A DNA stretch of 64,000 bases from Erythroxylum novogranatense (lineage: Eukaryota; Streptophyta; Magnoliopsida; Malpighiales; Erythroxylaceae). Under the pieces are notes generated by a model, which was given only the letters and a program-made list of their open reading frames with translations, searched no databases and was not told the DNA's origin. The translations under genes and the position numbers were made by a program. The stretch is taken from contig CM057235.1 in NCBI GenBank assembly GCA_029891385.1, positions 12,860,001 to 12,924,000 on the forward strand. Reading direction: 5' to 3'. Shown piece after piece: positions 36,763-49,599 of the stretch. Within the stretch, counting starts at the first letter, position 1. Each line of letters starts with the position of its first letter.

Positions 36763-38194
36763 TGTTGGATCACGTACAGTCTGAGTATTCACAATACACT
36801 GTGAAAAAACCATACAACAACATGATGTATAATCGAAAATACCAAGGATGTACGAAAATACCTTGTTTTCGTGAATAGGTAGCTTCTTTTTCGGATTCCA
36901 AGACACTGCAAACGCGAATGCCCTGTACTGGTATCCACACAAGTATGCACGATCTGGGTTGCGGCTATGGTGTGCTAGCACGTCCTGAAACGCTTTCCGA
37001 ATGCCGCTCTGATTTTCCTCTCGGGTGGCGACTAGGGTTTCCTGACAATAGTGTCTCTTCTTCCCTAATGAGACCTAAGCTTCTCTATTTATATAGAAAC
37101 CCTAATCCCATTGAGGCCCCAATAAGTTTCGGCCCATTATATCTTATATAATAAGAGCCCGACAACTTAATTCAATCTAGCCCAATAAATATATCTAAAT
37201 ATATTTATTCAACACATAATAAATTAGGCCTAAGAGAATAAGCCCAGATCACATCACTCTTTGTGTGCGACCCTGACAGAGGCTCATTTGATGTTGGCAA
37301 TGGGCTTGATCACACTTCAAGGCCCATAAGTCATAAGCGGCCTCTAGCAAGACATTATGACTACCCAAATCAAATGAGGATCGATAATCCGATTTAACCT
37401 GTAACTATAGTTATAAACTCAGCCCTTTTGTAACACGATATCAAGATTAATCACAAGGCATGGTATATGTCAACCTTTCATTAATCATAGTTTCTTGATC
37501 CCCAAGTTGACTGATTATAACAAATGACATTGATGACTCTTCATCAATTCATTTGAGCACAGCCATGCATTTCTTCAGTCACACTTGTCAAGAGGCCCAA
37601 ATGATATCTCTCTCATTTAAGAGAGGTATAAATCTCATCTACGTCATTCACATCCCTCCGCATGATTCATTTAGTGTCCAACATAAGACTACTTGTTATT
37701 CGGTTAAAAATAACTTAGTATAATATTAAAACACTAAATTCCTCATGTAGGGAACCATGATGACTTCAGGTCAAAGGACTAAAGTCAAACCATATAAAGA
37801 ATCACTAATGACATGAAACCATGTAGTATTCTTTATGTGAGTCGGTCCAATATATGTTCTCTCACATATATCTATGTTTCTGATTTGATATCTCATATCC
37901 ATGATTAGTAAAATGTGATCATCAATCAGAACACATACCAGTCTTAATTCATTATTGTTCCACCAATAATGATCGACCAGGGACAGTCTAGAATAGTGTT
38001 ATAAAGCTTATGGTTTTACTATCAAGTCACATACTTGATGACATAAGTCTAATACCATTCATGGAATGTAAATCACATTACATAAACGAAATACATGCAT
38101 ATATGAAAGGAATACCTCATAATATATTATTAACAAGTCATAATGTTAATACATGAATGACAAAAATCCATTGGCCTAGGGCACACTACTAACA
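36763..38194 (-). mobile_element. Copia-1 3' LTR
   Basis: It starts TGTTGGATCACG and ends CACACTACTAACA. It differs from the other LTR at scattered positions, many of them C/T or G/A (for example CGTACAG against CGTACGG just after the start), consistent with decay at methylated cytosines. Open frames at 36742-36981 and 36918-37151 are not genes. Confidence 0.95.
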
Positions 38195-38209
38195 ATCTCC
38201 CACTTGCAC
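38195..38209 (-). other. Copia-1 polypurine tract
   Basis: ATCTCCCACTTGCAC reads GTGCAAGTGGGAGAT on the minus strand, the usual PPT of plant copia elements, directly beside the 3' LTR and six bases from the end of the RNase H frame. Confidence 0.9.
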
Positions 38210-38214
38210 TAGGC

Positions 38215-38747
38215 CTAATAGGTCAGATATCTAATACCCATAGACCTCGTATGACTCTCATGTTTAGGCTGTGGAAGAGGCTTAGTAAGTGGATGGGCAA
38301 TGTTGTCATCTGTGCCCACTTTGGATATCTTCACGTCTCCTCTCCCAATGATCTCTCTAATCAGATGGAAACGTCTGAGTATGTGTTTGGATCTATGATG
38401 CGATTTTGGTTCCTTGGCCTGTGCTATAGCCCCATTATTATCACAATAAAGCTCTATAGGACTTGCAATGCTAGGAACAACTCCAAGCTCAGTAATAAAC
38501 TTCCTGATCCATACAGCTTCCTTAGCTGCATCCGAGGCAGCAATGTACTCGACTTCGCCAGAATCGACAATGTTGTCTTGCTTTGAACTTTTCCACTCAC
38601 CGCACTCCATTCAAACAGTAACACAAAACCTGATTGCGATCTAAACTCATCTATGTCAGACTGAAAACCAGCATCAGTGTAACCATTTACAACGAGCTCT
38701 CCTTCAAGTCCTCCATAGACTAGGAACATATCCTTAGTTCTTCTCAA
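38215..38747 (-). pseudogene. Copia-1 RNase H, frameshifted
   Basis: Two overlapping minus-strand frames (38747-38454 and 38610-38215) make up the domain. The first carries VNGYTDAGFQSDID, with the first catalytic aspartate after YT. The second carries EYIAASDAAKEAVWIRKFI, LYCDNNGAIAQAKEP and the C-terminal MGIRYLTY. A frameshift near 38590 separates them. The 38804-38748 linker to RT contains a TGA and a TAG where the family has Arg and Trp. In intact elements the domain degrades RNA from the RNA:DNA hybrid. Confidence 0.9.
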
Positions 38748-38804
38748 GTACTTAAGGATATTCTTAACTGCTATCTAGTGACTCTCACCATAATTAGATT
38801 GGTA

Positions 38805-40109
38805 TCAACTTGTTATGCTCAAAGAGTATGAGACATCTGGTCGAGTACATAACATGGCATACATGATAGATCCAATTGCAGATGCATATGGAATCTTACT
38901 CATGCGCTCAAGCTCTTTTCCTGAAGTAGGACAATCCTTCTTAGAAAGCTTGATTCCATGTGACATAGGCAAGAATCCTCTCTTAGAATCTTGCATACTG
39001 AACCTTTTCAGTATCTTATCTATGTATGTACTCTGACTTAGGCCTATAAGCTTTCTTGATCTATCTCTATAGATCTTAATGCCTAAAACATAGGCAGCCT
39101 CACCTAAGTCTTTCATTGAGAAACGTTTCCTTAACCAAATCTTGACACTCTGTAAGGTTGGAATATCGTTTCCAATGAGCAGTATGTCATCAACATATAA
39201 AACTAAAAAGACAACAGCACTCCCACTAACCTTTTTGTAAACACAAGGTTCATCTTCATTCGTGATGAATCCAAACTCTTTGACAACTTCATCAAAACGA
39301 AGATTCCAGCTTCTTGATGCTTGCTTCAATCCATAAATGGATCTTTGAAGCTTGCACACCTTTCCCGAATTCTTAGGATGGACAAAACCCTCAGGCTGTA
39401 TCATATATACATCCTCAAGTAAGTTTTCATTAAAGAAATCCATTTTGACATCCATTTGCCATATCTCATAATCATAGTATGCAGCTATGGCAATAAGAAT
39501 TCTAATGGATTTGATCATGACCACTGGAGAAAATGTCTCATCATAATCAATTCCATGAACTTGTCGATAACCTTTAGCAACAAGTTTTGCTTTATAAGTG
39601 TGCACATTTTCATCCATGTCGAGTTTCTTTTTGAAAACCCACTTACATCCAATGGTCTTCAAGCCATCAGACGGATCAATCAAAGTCCAAACTTGATTGT
39701 CATACATGGATTGCATCTCTGCTTTCATGGCCTCTAACCATTTAGCAGATTCTGGACTCTCCATAGCTTCTTGATAGGTTGTGGGCTCATTATGATCGAT
39801 GAGCATCACATTGTCATCATTAGTAACGAGAAATCCATATCTCTCGGGCTCATGACGAATCTTATCCGATCTACGTAGGCCTTGTGTTGTTGAAGGCTGC
39901 TCATCAATAGCCTGTGAGCTCAATTCAATCTCCCTTTCAGGCTCAATGTCATTTTGTGAAACTTGAATTTCTTCAAGTTGTACTTTACTCCCACTGTTTC
40001 CTTTGGAAACAAATTCCTTCTCTAAGAAAAAACCATTTTGAGCAGCAAACACTTTGTTCTCTGCTGGTATGTAAAAGTAATATCCTTTAGTTTCCTTAGG
40101 ATATCGCAC
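38805..40109 (-). pseudogene. Copia-1 reverse transcriptase, 434-codon frame
   Basis: This is the longest open frame in the window. Residues 1-110 are the integrase tail and linker. The RT domain begins near residue 120 (SAKWLEAMKAEM), followed by GCKWVFKKK at 154-162, the first catalytic block QMDVK at 218-222, SIYGLKQASRSW at 257-268 and the catalytic YVDD at 305-308, and the frame ends TRPDVSYSLSITS. The block after QMDVK is altered: the usual TAFLNG reads MDFFNE, so activity is doubtful even ignoring other breaks. It overlaps the integrase frame by frameshift at 40109-40022 and ends at a TGA in place of the usual Arg codon. Confidence 0.92.
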
Positions 40110-40727
40110 AAAATGACATTTTCAGATTTGGATGCCAACTTGTCAGCAATTGGACGCTTCACATAAGCTTCATAGCCCCAAATCTTTAGAAAAGATAAAT
40201 TGGGACGCTTCCCAGTCCATATCTCATAAGGTGTCTTTTTTACAGCATTTAAAGGAATACGGTTCAATATGAATGTTGTTGTTTCTAAAGCATAGCCCCA
40301 GAAATATTTTGGAAGATCAGTTTGACTCATCATTGATCGAACCATATCTAATAGAGTTCGATTTCTCCTTTCAGAAAACACCATTCCATTGAGGAGTTCC
40401 TGGAGGAGTCAATTGTGAAACAATTCCACAATCCTTAAGATAATCATCAAACTCTTGGTTTAAGTATTCACCTCCTCGATCAGATCGAAGGATTTTAATT
40501 GTCTTGCCAAGCTGATTTTGTACTTCATTCATATACTCTTTGAACTTTTCAAAAGATTCAGATTTGTGCTTCATTAAATAGACATACCCATATCTACTGA
40601 AGTCATCTGAAAAAGTAATGAAATACAAATAACCTCCTCTCGCTGATATGCTAAAAGGACCGCATACATCGGTCTGTATTAGGCCTAATTCAGCTCTTCC
40701 AAATAGATTTTGCAGTTCCTTTTCCAA
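40022..40727 (-). pseudogene. Copia-1 integrase, truncated and frameshifted
   Basis: The core is in frame 40727-40371: the first catalytic Asp is in LIQTDVCGP, the second in FSDDFSRY and the Glu in LRSDRGGEYLNQEF. The frame breaks just after PQWNGV and continues at 40384-40022 with SERRNRTLLDMVRSMM and the conserved GYALETTTFILNR-P block. The N-terminal HHCC zinc part that should precede the core is absent. In the intact element the enzyme joins cDNA ends to chromosomal DNA. Confidence 0.92.
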
Positions 40728-41506
40728 TGACCAGGTTCATTGCAGTGGAAGCAAACTCCCTCCTTGGGTGCCTTAGTCTTAGTTTTAGGCTTGGGCTTGG
40801 GCTTAGACTTGGGTACTTTACCTTTGTCCTTTGTTGTGCCCTTCTTCTTGAAAACTTTTCCCTTTTGAACCACAAAAACTTCATTAGTGATCTTAACCTT
40901 TCCCTTTAAGTTCTCTTCAACAGTTTTCAGCATCCCATGTAATTCATCAATGGACTTCTCCATATTATGCATGTAGTAGTTAAGAATGAACTGATCATAT
41001 TCATCAGCCAAAGATGCTAGAATAAGATCAGTTGCCAATTCTTGACTAACAGGTGCACCTAATTTCTCAAGATGATGAATATAACTCTTCATCTTGAGAA
41101 CATGAGCACTCACAGGTGTGTCAGGAGTCATCTTGCATGAATTCAATGTCTTAGTGGTTCTAAACCTCTCTTGGCATGCTTGCTCTTGAAACATAGTTTT
41201 CAGTTGAGCAAGCATGTCATATGCCTCCTTTTTCTCTAAATCCTTCTGAAGGTCAGAGATCATGGAGCCTAACATAAGGCATGACACATCCGTAGAGTCA
41301 TTGATATGCTTCGTGTAAGCATCCTTCTGAGCTTTAGGTGCATTTGTTGGTGGTTCCTCAGGGATGGGCTGTTCTAAAACATAAAGCTTTCTTTCTTGCT
41401 TGAGAACAATTCTCAAGTTCCTATACTAATTTAGGAAATTTATTCCATTAAGCTTTTCTTTCTCTAGGATAGATCGCATAGAAAGGTTTGTGCATGGAGT
41501 AGCCAT
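40685..41506 (-). pseudogene. Copia-1 gag with CCHC zinc knuckle
   Basis: It starts at ATG 41506 (MATPCTNLS); a TAG near 41427 replaces the Trp usually found before the RNLRIVL motif, so the later frame opens only from 41416. The central part has the copia capsid pattern (FRTTKTLNSCKM, VLKMKSYIHHLEKLGAPVS, LILASLADEYDQFILNYYM). A Lys/Pro-rich stretch follows, then the nucleic-acid-binding knuckle CFHCNEPGHWKRNC. After KIYLEEL the sequence jumps directly into integrase. It overlaps the integrase frame by 43 bases in a different frame. Confidence 0.9.
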
Positions 41507-42814
41507 AATCTACAAAATTTATGCAATAAGGGTCGACATTCTTATTATTAAGAGGTATTAGCTCCCACTCAAATAAATAACCCTCAATTGAAAAATGGGA
41601 GAAACAAGATCCATATTTCACTAAGTCCTAAGAAAGCTTTGGCTTAACACTCAAGACTTAGTTATTTAGGTAGAAAGCTCTTTTCAGTTACATCACATGT
41701 AACTCTTGATGGGTTTATGTTAAAATACATCTTATGTACTGCATGTATGTAAAAACCCAATCTTATGCCCTAAGCCTAAAACCGTTTTGATAGCTTAGTT
41801 AAGTTTAACCATACTTTACCTATGAATAGCACCATTATTCAAATGTCTTCCCTAGATGATCCCCACATGCCTTGCTTTGGCAAAAACCCACATAAGGATA
41901 AGCTAGAGATAAACATTGGTAAAGATTTATGGATGGCATATAAACTTAAAATTATGAAGAGGGTCGTTCTTAGTACATTATGAAGGTTACTAATCCTATT
42001 AGTAAGGGTGCTATGCTATTTCTAATCCTATACTACAACATACTTGAGTATATATATATTAGAAGTATAGAATAGTAACTTACACATGAATATAAATATT
42101 CAAAAATATAAATAAACACATGTAACATCACCTTAATATATAACACATAACTAACAAACAAGCGTGGGGGAAGCCACCTTATTGGGCTTGTCACCGACCG
42201 AAGAGATTATAGTCATCGGGTCTACTTGGTTAGTCATTCGAAGAGATGATAGTGATTGGTCGATTTAATGCTAGTCATTGGAACCAATGTCACCATCCGA
42301 ACAAACGTTTTTTTGAAACACTCATCTTCGCTCTCGATCACGACATTGAATGCTTCTAGTCGATCGAAGAGATGATAATCGATCGGTCGATTGTGCTAAT
42401 CATTGGAACCAATGTCACGACCGAACAAACGTTTTGCTGAAACACTCATCTCCGTTCTCCGATCGATCATTGAACGCTTCTAGTCATTGACCGAAGAGAT
42501 GATAGTCATCGGAGTATCCTTGTCCAACATGGATACTTGCAGTTTCCTATTCCACATCCATGTCTTACATGGTGGAAACCCTAGCAGCCACCACCTTTCG
42601 GTCAAACCCTTCATGCTTGTCATATATTCTCATCAGTACCAAGATAATTAACAGATCCGAAAAGAACATGCATGAAATAAAAACACTTTCGTATCACGCA
42701 ACCAAAAAACCGTGAGCACATGTAATCCAAACATGCACATTTTCGATTATACAGAATCCAAAATTGTGAACACATGTAATCAAAACATGTATATTAACGA
42801 TTATACAGAAGAAC
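41507..42814 (-). mobile_element. Copia-1 leader with tandem repeats
   Basis: This is the non-coding leader between primer site and gag. At about 42236-42515 a unit of about 126 bp is repeated about 2.3 times, marked by CGAAGAGATGATAGT-type words near 42239, 42364 and 42491. A second tandem pair of about 60 bp lies at 42706-42810, with GAGCACATGTAATC-type words. No gene is visible. Confidence 0.8.
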
Positions 42815-42830
42815 CTGGCTCTGATACCAC
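42815..42830 (-). other. Copia-1 primer binding site
   Basis: CTGGCTCTGATACCAC reads GTGGTATCAGAGCCAG on the minus strand, matching initiator Met-tRNA, and touches the 5' LTR. Confidence 0.95.
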
Positions 42831-44258
42831 TGTTGGATCGCGTACGGTCTGAGTATTCACAATACACTGCGGAAAAACCATACAACAACATGATGTATAA
42901 TTGAAAATACTAAGGATGTACGAAAATACCTTGTTTTCGTGAATAGGTTGCTTCTTTTTCGGATTCCAAGACACTGCAAACGTGAATGCCCTCTACCGGT
43001 ATCCACACGATTATGCACGATCCGGGTTGCGGCTATGGTGTGCTAGCACGTCCTGAAATGCTTTCTGAACGCCGCTCTGATTTTCCTCTCGGATGGCGGC
43101 TAGGGTTTCCTTACAATAGTGTCTCCTCTTCCCTAATGAGACCTAAGCTTCTCTATTTATAGAGAAACCCTAATCTCATTGAGGCCCCAATAAGTTTCGG
43201 CCCATTATATCTTATATAATAAGAGACCGACAACTTAATTCAATCTAGCCCAACAAATATATCTAAATATATTTATTCAACACCTAATAAATTAGGCCCA
43301 AGAGAATAAGCCCAGATCACATCACTCTTTGTATGCGACCACAGAGGCTCATTTGATGTTGGCAATGGGCTCGATCACACTTCAGGCCCATAAGTCATAA
43401 GCGGCCTCTAGCAAGACATTATGACTACCCAAATCAAATGAGGATCGATAATCCGATTTAACCTGTAACTATGGTTATAAGCTTAGTCCTTTTGTAACAC
43501 GATATCAAGATTAATCACAAGGCATGGTATATGTCAACCTTTGATTAATCATAGTTTCTTGATCCCCAAGTTGATGATTATAACAAATGACATTGATGAC
43601 TCTTCATCAATTCATTTGAAACACGACCATGCATTTCTTCAGTCACACTTGTCAAGAGGCCCAAATGATATCTCTCTCATTTAAGAGAGGTACAAATCCT
43701 ATCTACGTCATTCACATCCCTCCGCATGATTCATTTAGTGTCCAACATAAGACTAGTTGTTATTCGGTTAAAAATAACTTAGTTTAATATCAAAACACTG
43801 AATTCCTCATGTAGGGAACCATGATGACTTCAGGTCAAAGGACTAAAGTCAAACCATATAAAGAATCACTAATGACATGAAATCATGTAGTATTCTTTAT
43901 GTGGGTCGGTCCAATATATGTTCTCTAACATATATCTATGTTTCTGATTTGATATCTCATATCCATGATCAGTAAAACGTGATCATCAATCAAAACACAT
44001 ACTAGTCTTAATTCATTATTGTTCCACCAATAATGATCGACCAGGGACAGTCTAGAATAGTGTTATAACGCTTATGGTTTTACTATCAAGTCACATATTT
44101 GATGAAATAAGTCTAATACCATTCATGGAACGTAAATCACATTACATAAACGAAATACATGCATATATGAAAGGAATACCTTATAATATATTATTAACAA
44201 GTCATAATGTTAATACATGAATGAAAAAAATCCATTGGCCTAGGGCACACTACTAATA
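42831..44258 (-). mobile_element. Copia-1 5' LTR
   Basis: It starts TGTTGGATCGCG and ends CACACTACTAATA, where the terminal CA has become TA. It pairs with 36763-38194 over its whole length with few indels. The last residues are followed directly by the ATATG duplication. Confidence 0.95.
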
Positions 44259-44299
44259 ATATGGAATAGAATTTTTGGACATTGGAGTCAAAATTTATG

Positions 44300-45350
44300 G
44301 TCCTTATAAGTGAAAATGTATCTTCTGCTTTTTTGTTTCTTTTACGTTTTGCTTCTTCAGTCTTTTGCTTTTTCTGTGATGACGTTTCATCTGTGTTTTG
44401 CTTCTTCTGTGATGAAGATGTATCTTTTGCTTTCTAGTTTCTTTTGCGTTTTTCTTCTTTGGTGTTTTGCTTCTTTTGTGATGATGTGTCGTTTGTGTTT
44501 TGCTTCTTCTGTGATGACATGTTATCTATGTTTTGCTTCTTCTGTGATGACGTATCTTCTGTGATGACGTGTCTTCTATGTTTTGCTTCTTCTATATTTG
44601 ACCTTTTGCTTTTTCATTTGGTTTCATCTATACCTATATTCTACTCCATTTTTGACCCTCCAGAAGATAGAATCTGTCTACAAGGTCTTCATAAAAGTTG
44701 TAGATCTTAAAGTCCTCTTTCGAACCATATAAAGAACACATAAATCTAATATCAGTAGGGAAAGTTATGGCAATTTTCCTTATTTTTATGTTTTTTTCCC
44801 ATTCGTCTGCTTTTTCATTTGGTTTCGTCTGTACCTATTTTCTACTCCATTTTGACCCTTCAAAAAATAGAATCTATCTTTAATGTCTTCATTAAAGTTG
44901 TAGATATTGAATTCCTCTTTCAAACTATCAAAATAACACACAAATCCAATATCTTTAGGGAAAGTTATGGTAATTTTCTCCATTCATCTGTTTTTTCCCA
45001 TTCGTCTGTTTCTTTATTTGGTTTCGTCTGTACTTATATTCTTCTCCATTTTTGACCCTACAGAAGATAGAATTTGTCTTTAAGCTTTTTATGAAAGTTT
45101 TAGATCTTGAAGTCTTCTTTTGAATCATTTAAAGAACACACAAATCCAATATCTGTAGAGAAAGTTATGGCAATTTTTTCCATTCGTCTGCTTTTTCCTT
45201 TGGCTTCGTTTGATCCTATCATCTGGTCTATTATTAACCCTTAAGATGATACAATCTGACCTTTAGGTCTGTTTGAAAGTTTTATATCTCAAGGTCCTCT
45301 TTGAAATCATTCTAAGATGATCTTAATCTGACATCAGTAGAGAGAGTTAT
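44300..45350. repeat. Minisatellite and ~200-bp array in P1 downstream LTR
   Basis: This is the counterpart of 31080-32135. GATGACGTGTC-type units lie at 44310-44600, then diverged copies of a roughly 200-bp unit marked by GAAAGTTATGG words near 44760, 44960 and 45160. Open frames here (44310-44564, 44444-44710) arise from the repeats. Confidence 0.85.
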
Positions 45351-46966
45351 TCCATTTTTCCTGAGACAGGTTCAATATGATTGGGGGGCAAAATCATGTT
45401 TCATTCTTTCGGCCCTAATTTTTCTATCCGACCTCCAAATAAAGTGATTCTTGAACCAATAGTTTATTAACACATTTTTTAGTCCCTACATAGATTTTTA
45501 TAGCATTTGATATTGATTTGGAAAAGATGGATTGAATCAAAGTAAAGGTATCGGTAGGAAGAGTATGAATTGGATGTTTACTGGACATACTTCAGTATTT
45601 TGATATATCTAGATCTATAAGATTCAAAATGAGATGGCTCTTGCTGCAAAATAAAATAGAGACTTGGAGATACAAATGATATGAAGAAATCGAATTCTAA
45701 TTCAGCTTATAAGACTTTCAAATTCTAAACAGATGCTGGGTATAGTATACTACTTTAGTATAAGAACAGTCCGAAAATGTTTGGGATACAACTTTCGGAT
45801 TTCTGAACCAAATGAATTGATTTTAGTGTCATTAGAAACTTAAGACAATGGGAAACATTTGTCTAGAAGAAAGAGTTATGTCAGAATATTCAAGGGTGCT
45901 TTTGGCAAGATACTTAAGGATAAAAGACATAAGGCATAAATGGAAGGGAAAATGGGACATTTCTCAATCATTAAGGGCATAAGTAGAAGAAGAAGTGTTG
46001 TCTTTCATTTTAAGAAGAAAGAAGAACAAAAATTGAATAGAAAAAAAAGAGAGAGTGTCTTGAAGAAGAGAGAGAAATATGAAGAGAAGAAGAGAAGGAG
46101 AGAAAAAAGAGAAAACAAGTTATGGTTTCAATTGTGTTAACCTTCAAGAGAGAAGAGGAAGAGAAGAGCTTCCCTTTGAGCTAAAGACCTCTTCAATTGG
46201 TGAAGAATCAAGGTAAGATCATTTTAATCCTTGAGTTTTAGCGAGTTTTTAGTTTGGATAGTTTAAGGTTGATATGGGTTTGTGGATTATGAAGTTAATT
46301 TTGATGATTATGCCTTGGGTTATGTTTAATTTTGGATGAGAATTGCTTAGGGTTTATGCCCAAATTTTGAGATTTGGGGATTTTGTGAATTATTGGTTTA
46401 GAATCATGGATAATAGTATGGGTTTGTGATTTATGTAATCAATTTTGAAAATCATGATTTTTATGAAGTGGAATTTGGGTGATTTGATTTAGGGAAATTG
46501 AAATTGGGAGAAAGAAGAAAGACTTTGAAGAATTGAAGCTCTAATCAAGCTCCAAGCATGGATATGAGGTGGGTTTCATGTTTATAGATGAATAATAAGA
46601 CATTAAAGATTTTCACAAATTGAGAGAATAAAATGATTTCAAATATTTTACAATTGTGCATATATTGTTTTAAAACGATTTAAAGAATTGGATTTGAATG
46701 GCTATTAGCATGCAAGAATGCATTGTGATGTGTTATGTTATGTTATGTTATGCATTGAGAAATATATGACACTTTGATGAGAATTGAATTGTGATGAGAT
46801 TATGCTATGTATTTGAGCATGGCATTATGATTTATTGGAAAGAAGAAAAAGAATATGAAAAGCATGAAAGCATTTCATTTCAATGAAATGAGTTTGATCA
46901 TTGTTTATGTGCTTTGTTTGGGTGAGAGAGGAACCGTTTCATAATTCACGTGCACGTTGACAAAAA

Positions 46967-49022
46967 TGTAGGAAAATCCCGGGGTGTCCATCACATGGAC
47001 ACAATGCGGAAAACAAAACTTTTTGTTCCGGGAAGTTCCCGAAAGCCAGGATCCAAGTGTATGTATAAATAGTCAAACCATAACGACCAAAAGAGACCGT
47101 CTCTAACGATATCCACGCAGAGGTCGGAAACCTAACCGGGACAAGCCCCTTTGACCCGGGAATAGCTAGACTAAAGAAAAGACTGCTAGATCTCACCTTA
47201 GCCTTGAAGAGCAAGTGATTAAACCTTGGTGAAGCACTTTGGAGATGAGAAGAGAGTGAAGAAAGCCTTGAAAAATCCAATTTTTCTTTAAACTTCCATG
47301 TAAGTTTCGGCCATCATCTCTTCACCATCGACTCCAGCAGCTTCCTCATGCCTTCTTTATGTATTTTAACTAATTAAAAGAACATATAAAAGCTTGGTAA
47401 GGGAGAGCCCCACGTGGGAGGGCCATTAGCCATTAAAAAGTCAAGTTAATGATGTAACTTTGACTTTTCAAACTAATCTTCTCCTTTGCTTTCCTCCACC
47501 GACCACACTAGCTTCCTTAACTCTTAAGGCTTGCTTTTATGCCTTTTATTCTAATTAAAGGTCACTTAATGGCTTGGTAAAGGAAAGCCACGTGAGTGGC
47601 CTTAAAAGTGATTAAAAATCAATTTAAAGATGAAGTTTGACTTTTCAAACTTCATCTCCTCCTTCATCTAATGACATATGTCCACTCATATATTAATTAA
47701 TTAATCTAATTAATTAATTGATATATAGGTTTCTTGAAGTGGTCCATCACACTGTCGGTCCTACCTACTGTCAGGCCCATGGGTGAAAAATCACCTAAAC
47801 GTTTTTCAAGAATGTCGATGTCGCGATCTCATCGGGACATATCCCAATCTCATCGGGATCCATTTAATCCTATTGCTCTCCGGATATTGGATCACTATCC
47901 AAAACTATTTTACGATTTCGAGTCACTCTTGTGACGTGACCCATTAGGTTCCGGTTATGTTGGCCACTTAGATTAACACTTAATCTAAGCAAGTCATGAA
48001 GCGTCTAGCAACACATCACGACCCCCAATCGACCGGAAAGTAATTGGTTTGACTAATGAACCCGAGCTCATCGGGAACCGGATCACGAACCTTTCCATGT
48101 AGACAATTACTGTGCAATTCGTTCTTTCACCATCCTATACCCTACTTGGTTATGAGTATGGTCAAAGTGTCAACTCTCACTAGATCGAGTCTAGCCCAGT
48201 GATATCGGTCTCGTCCGGACTCATTACTTTATATGTCCATGAAGACCTCTTCAAGACACGGTGTGCTTCTCGCCAGAGACTTCAAGTAATGATCCCGACA
48301 AGAAGCTATGGGTATCTATTCTCGCTATTCCGTAAGTGGTGAATCCTTTATTGGCTACTCAATTACCTTCAATACCTCAAACTGTACCCAAGCACCACCC
48401 TATGAGCGAACTCGGAAGGTAACAAGGAATGAAGTCAAAGCGTAATCAAGATTCAAGATATCCTCGAGTACCTCAAGTCTGAGGATACTTGCACCATTGC
48501 TATGATGAGATTATCACCGACATTATAATAGAATACCCATGTGATGATCTCATGGCAGGTCATCCAATGTACTTACTACCTCTAGAAGCATCCACATGTC
48601 AAATCTAAATATCTCAATATTTACGCTTTACGAGATCCACCGCTGATCCAATCAAGGAATATGACATGTGTTAGTCTATCCGGATTAACAATGTCCAGTC
48701 TCGTTAATCCTATGACTAGGGATAATTTAGATACTGACATAATTGCACATGATAGGAATCTCAGTAGTATGATCACATCATAATTTCCTTCATGCTATGT
48801 CATATATCATGGACTTCATTAATTTGATTAAAGATCAACATCAATTCATAACAAAATGAACATCAAATAAATGAAATATGCCTTGCTTTATTTATTCATA
48901 AAGTCTGTACATGACTATGAACAAAATGTGCTAAAGGGGATTGCCTTTAGGGCACTACTCTAACAATCTTATGGTACTAGAAATACATAAGTCGACTTAG
49001 TACAAGTCGACTTACACCTACA
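46967..49022 (-). mobile_element. Copia-2 3' LTR
   Basis: It starts TGTAGG and ends CCTACA, a perfect 6-bp inverted repeat. Near its end are two AAGTCGACTT palindromes, against three plus one variant in the other LTR. It is otherwise collinear with 54447-56549. Confidence 0.9.
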
Positions 49023-49036
49023 AATCTCCCACTTTA
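49023..49036 (-). other. Copia-2 polypurine tract
   Basis: AATCTCCCACTTTA reads TAAAGTGGGAGATT on the minus strand and touches the 3' LTR. Confidence 0.85.
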
Positions 49037-49086
49037 CCTAAAGCCAATCGCCTTGGTATCTAATACCATAAACGAGTACATGAGAA

Positions 49087-49597
49087 TCAAAATTCTTCTG
49101 TGACAATGGCTTTGTCAACGGATCGAGAATGTTCGCTCTCAGGAATTCTCTCTATCGTGACATCACCCGCCGCAATGATCTCCCGAATCGATGGTATCGA
49201 CGAGTACGGTTTGGATCGTTGATGAGACCTTGGTTCTTTCGCTGCTAGAATAGCTCCATTGTTGTCACAATACAATCAGTATGGGCCCATCACACTGGGA
49301 ACTACACCAAGTTCAAGAATGAACTTCGATCCAAACTGCTTCCTTTCTCGTGCATCCGATGCCGCAATGTACTCTTCTGCCTCGATCGTTGAATCGCCAG
49401 ATGCGTCTCTTGCTTGAACTCTTCCAACCGATCGCTCCTCCATTCAATGTGAAAACGAACTCGATTGGGACTGGAGTCGCCCTTATCAGATTAAAACGGC
49501 ATCTCAGATGCTCGCCACTGAGATTTCCATCTCCATATATCAAGAAAACATCCTTAGTTCTTTGCAAGTACTTTAGGATATTCTTGATACCACCCAA
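49087..49597 (-). pseudogene. Copia-2 RNase H, broken
   Basis: Frame 49597-49313 has GGIKNILKYLQRTKDVFLIY and, out of frame, remains of the YTDA segment; FTLNGGAIGWKSS is readable. Frame 49275-49087 has YCDNNGAILAAKEPRSHQRS and REIIAAGDVTIE. Several one- to three-base losses separate the pieces. The role is as for copia-1 RNase H. Confidence 0.85.
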
Positions 49598-49599
49598 TG

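Larger units (their letters stand above)
36763..44258 (-). mobile_element. Copia-1, Ty1/copia retrotransposon with intact ends
   Basis: This minus-strand element is bounded by perfect target duplications ATATG (36758-36762 and 44259-44263). Both LTRs are about 1.43 kb and very similar. In element order it has the 5' LTR (44258-42831), primer site, leader with tandem repeats, gag, integrase, RT, RNase H, PPT and 3' LTR (38194-36763). The gene order integrase before RT is diagnostic of Ty1/copia. The protease and the N-terminal zinc part of integrase are missing. All coding parts carry stops or frameshifts. It sits inside the P1 LTR at the sequence CAACGATAT|ATGG. Confidence 0.95.

Noticed and set aside
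45940..46140. Lys/Glu/Arg-rich plus-strand frame
   Set aside because: Purine-rich LTR stretch; the related M2 segment on the other strand has no conserved frame.
47734..47934. Frame present in both copia-2 LTRs (again at 55189-55417)
   Set aside because: Translations differ by frameshift between the two LTRs and no domain is recognised; it is LTR sequence.
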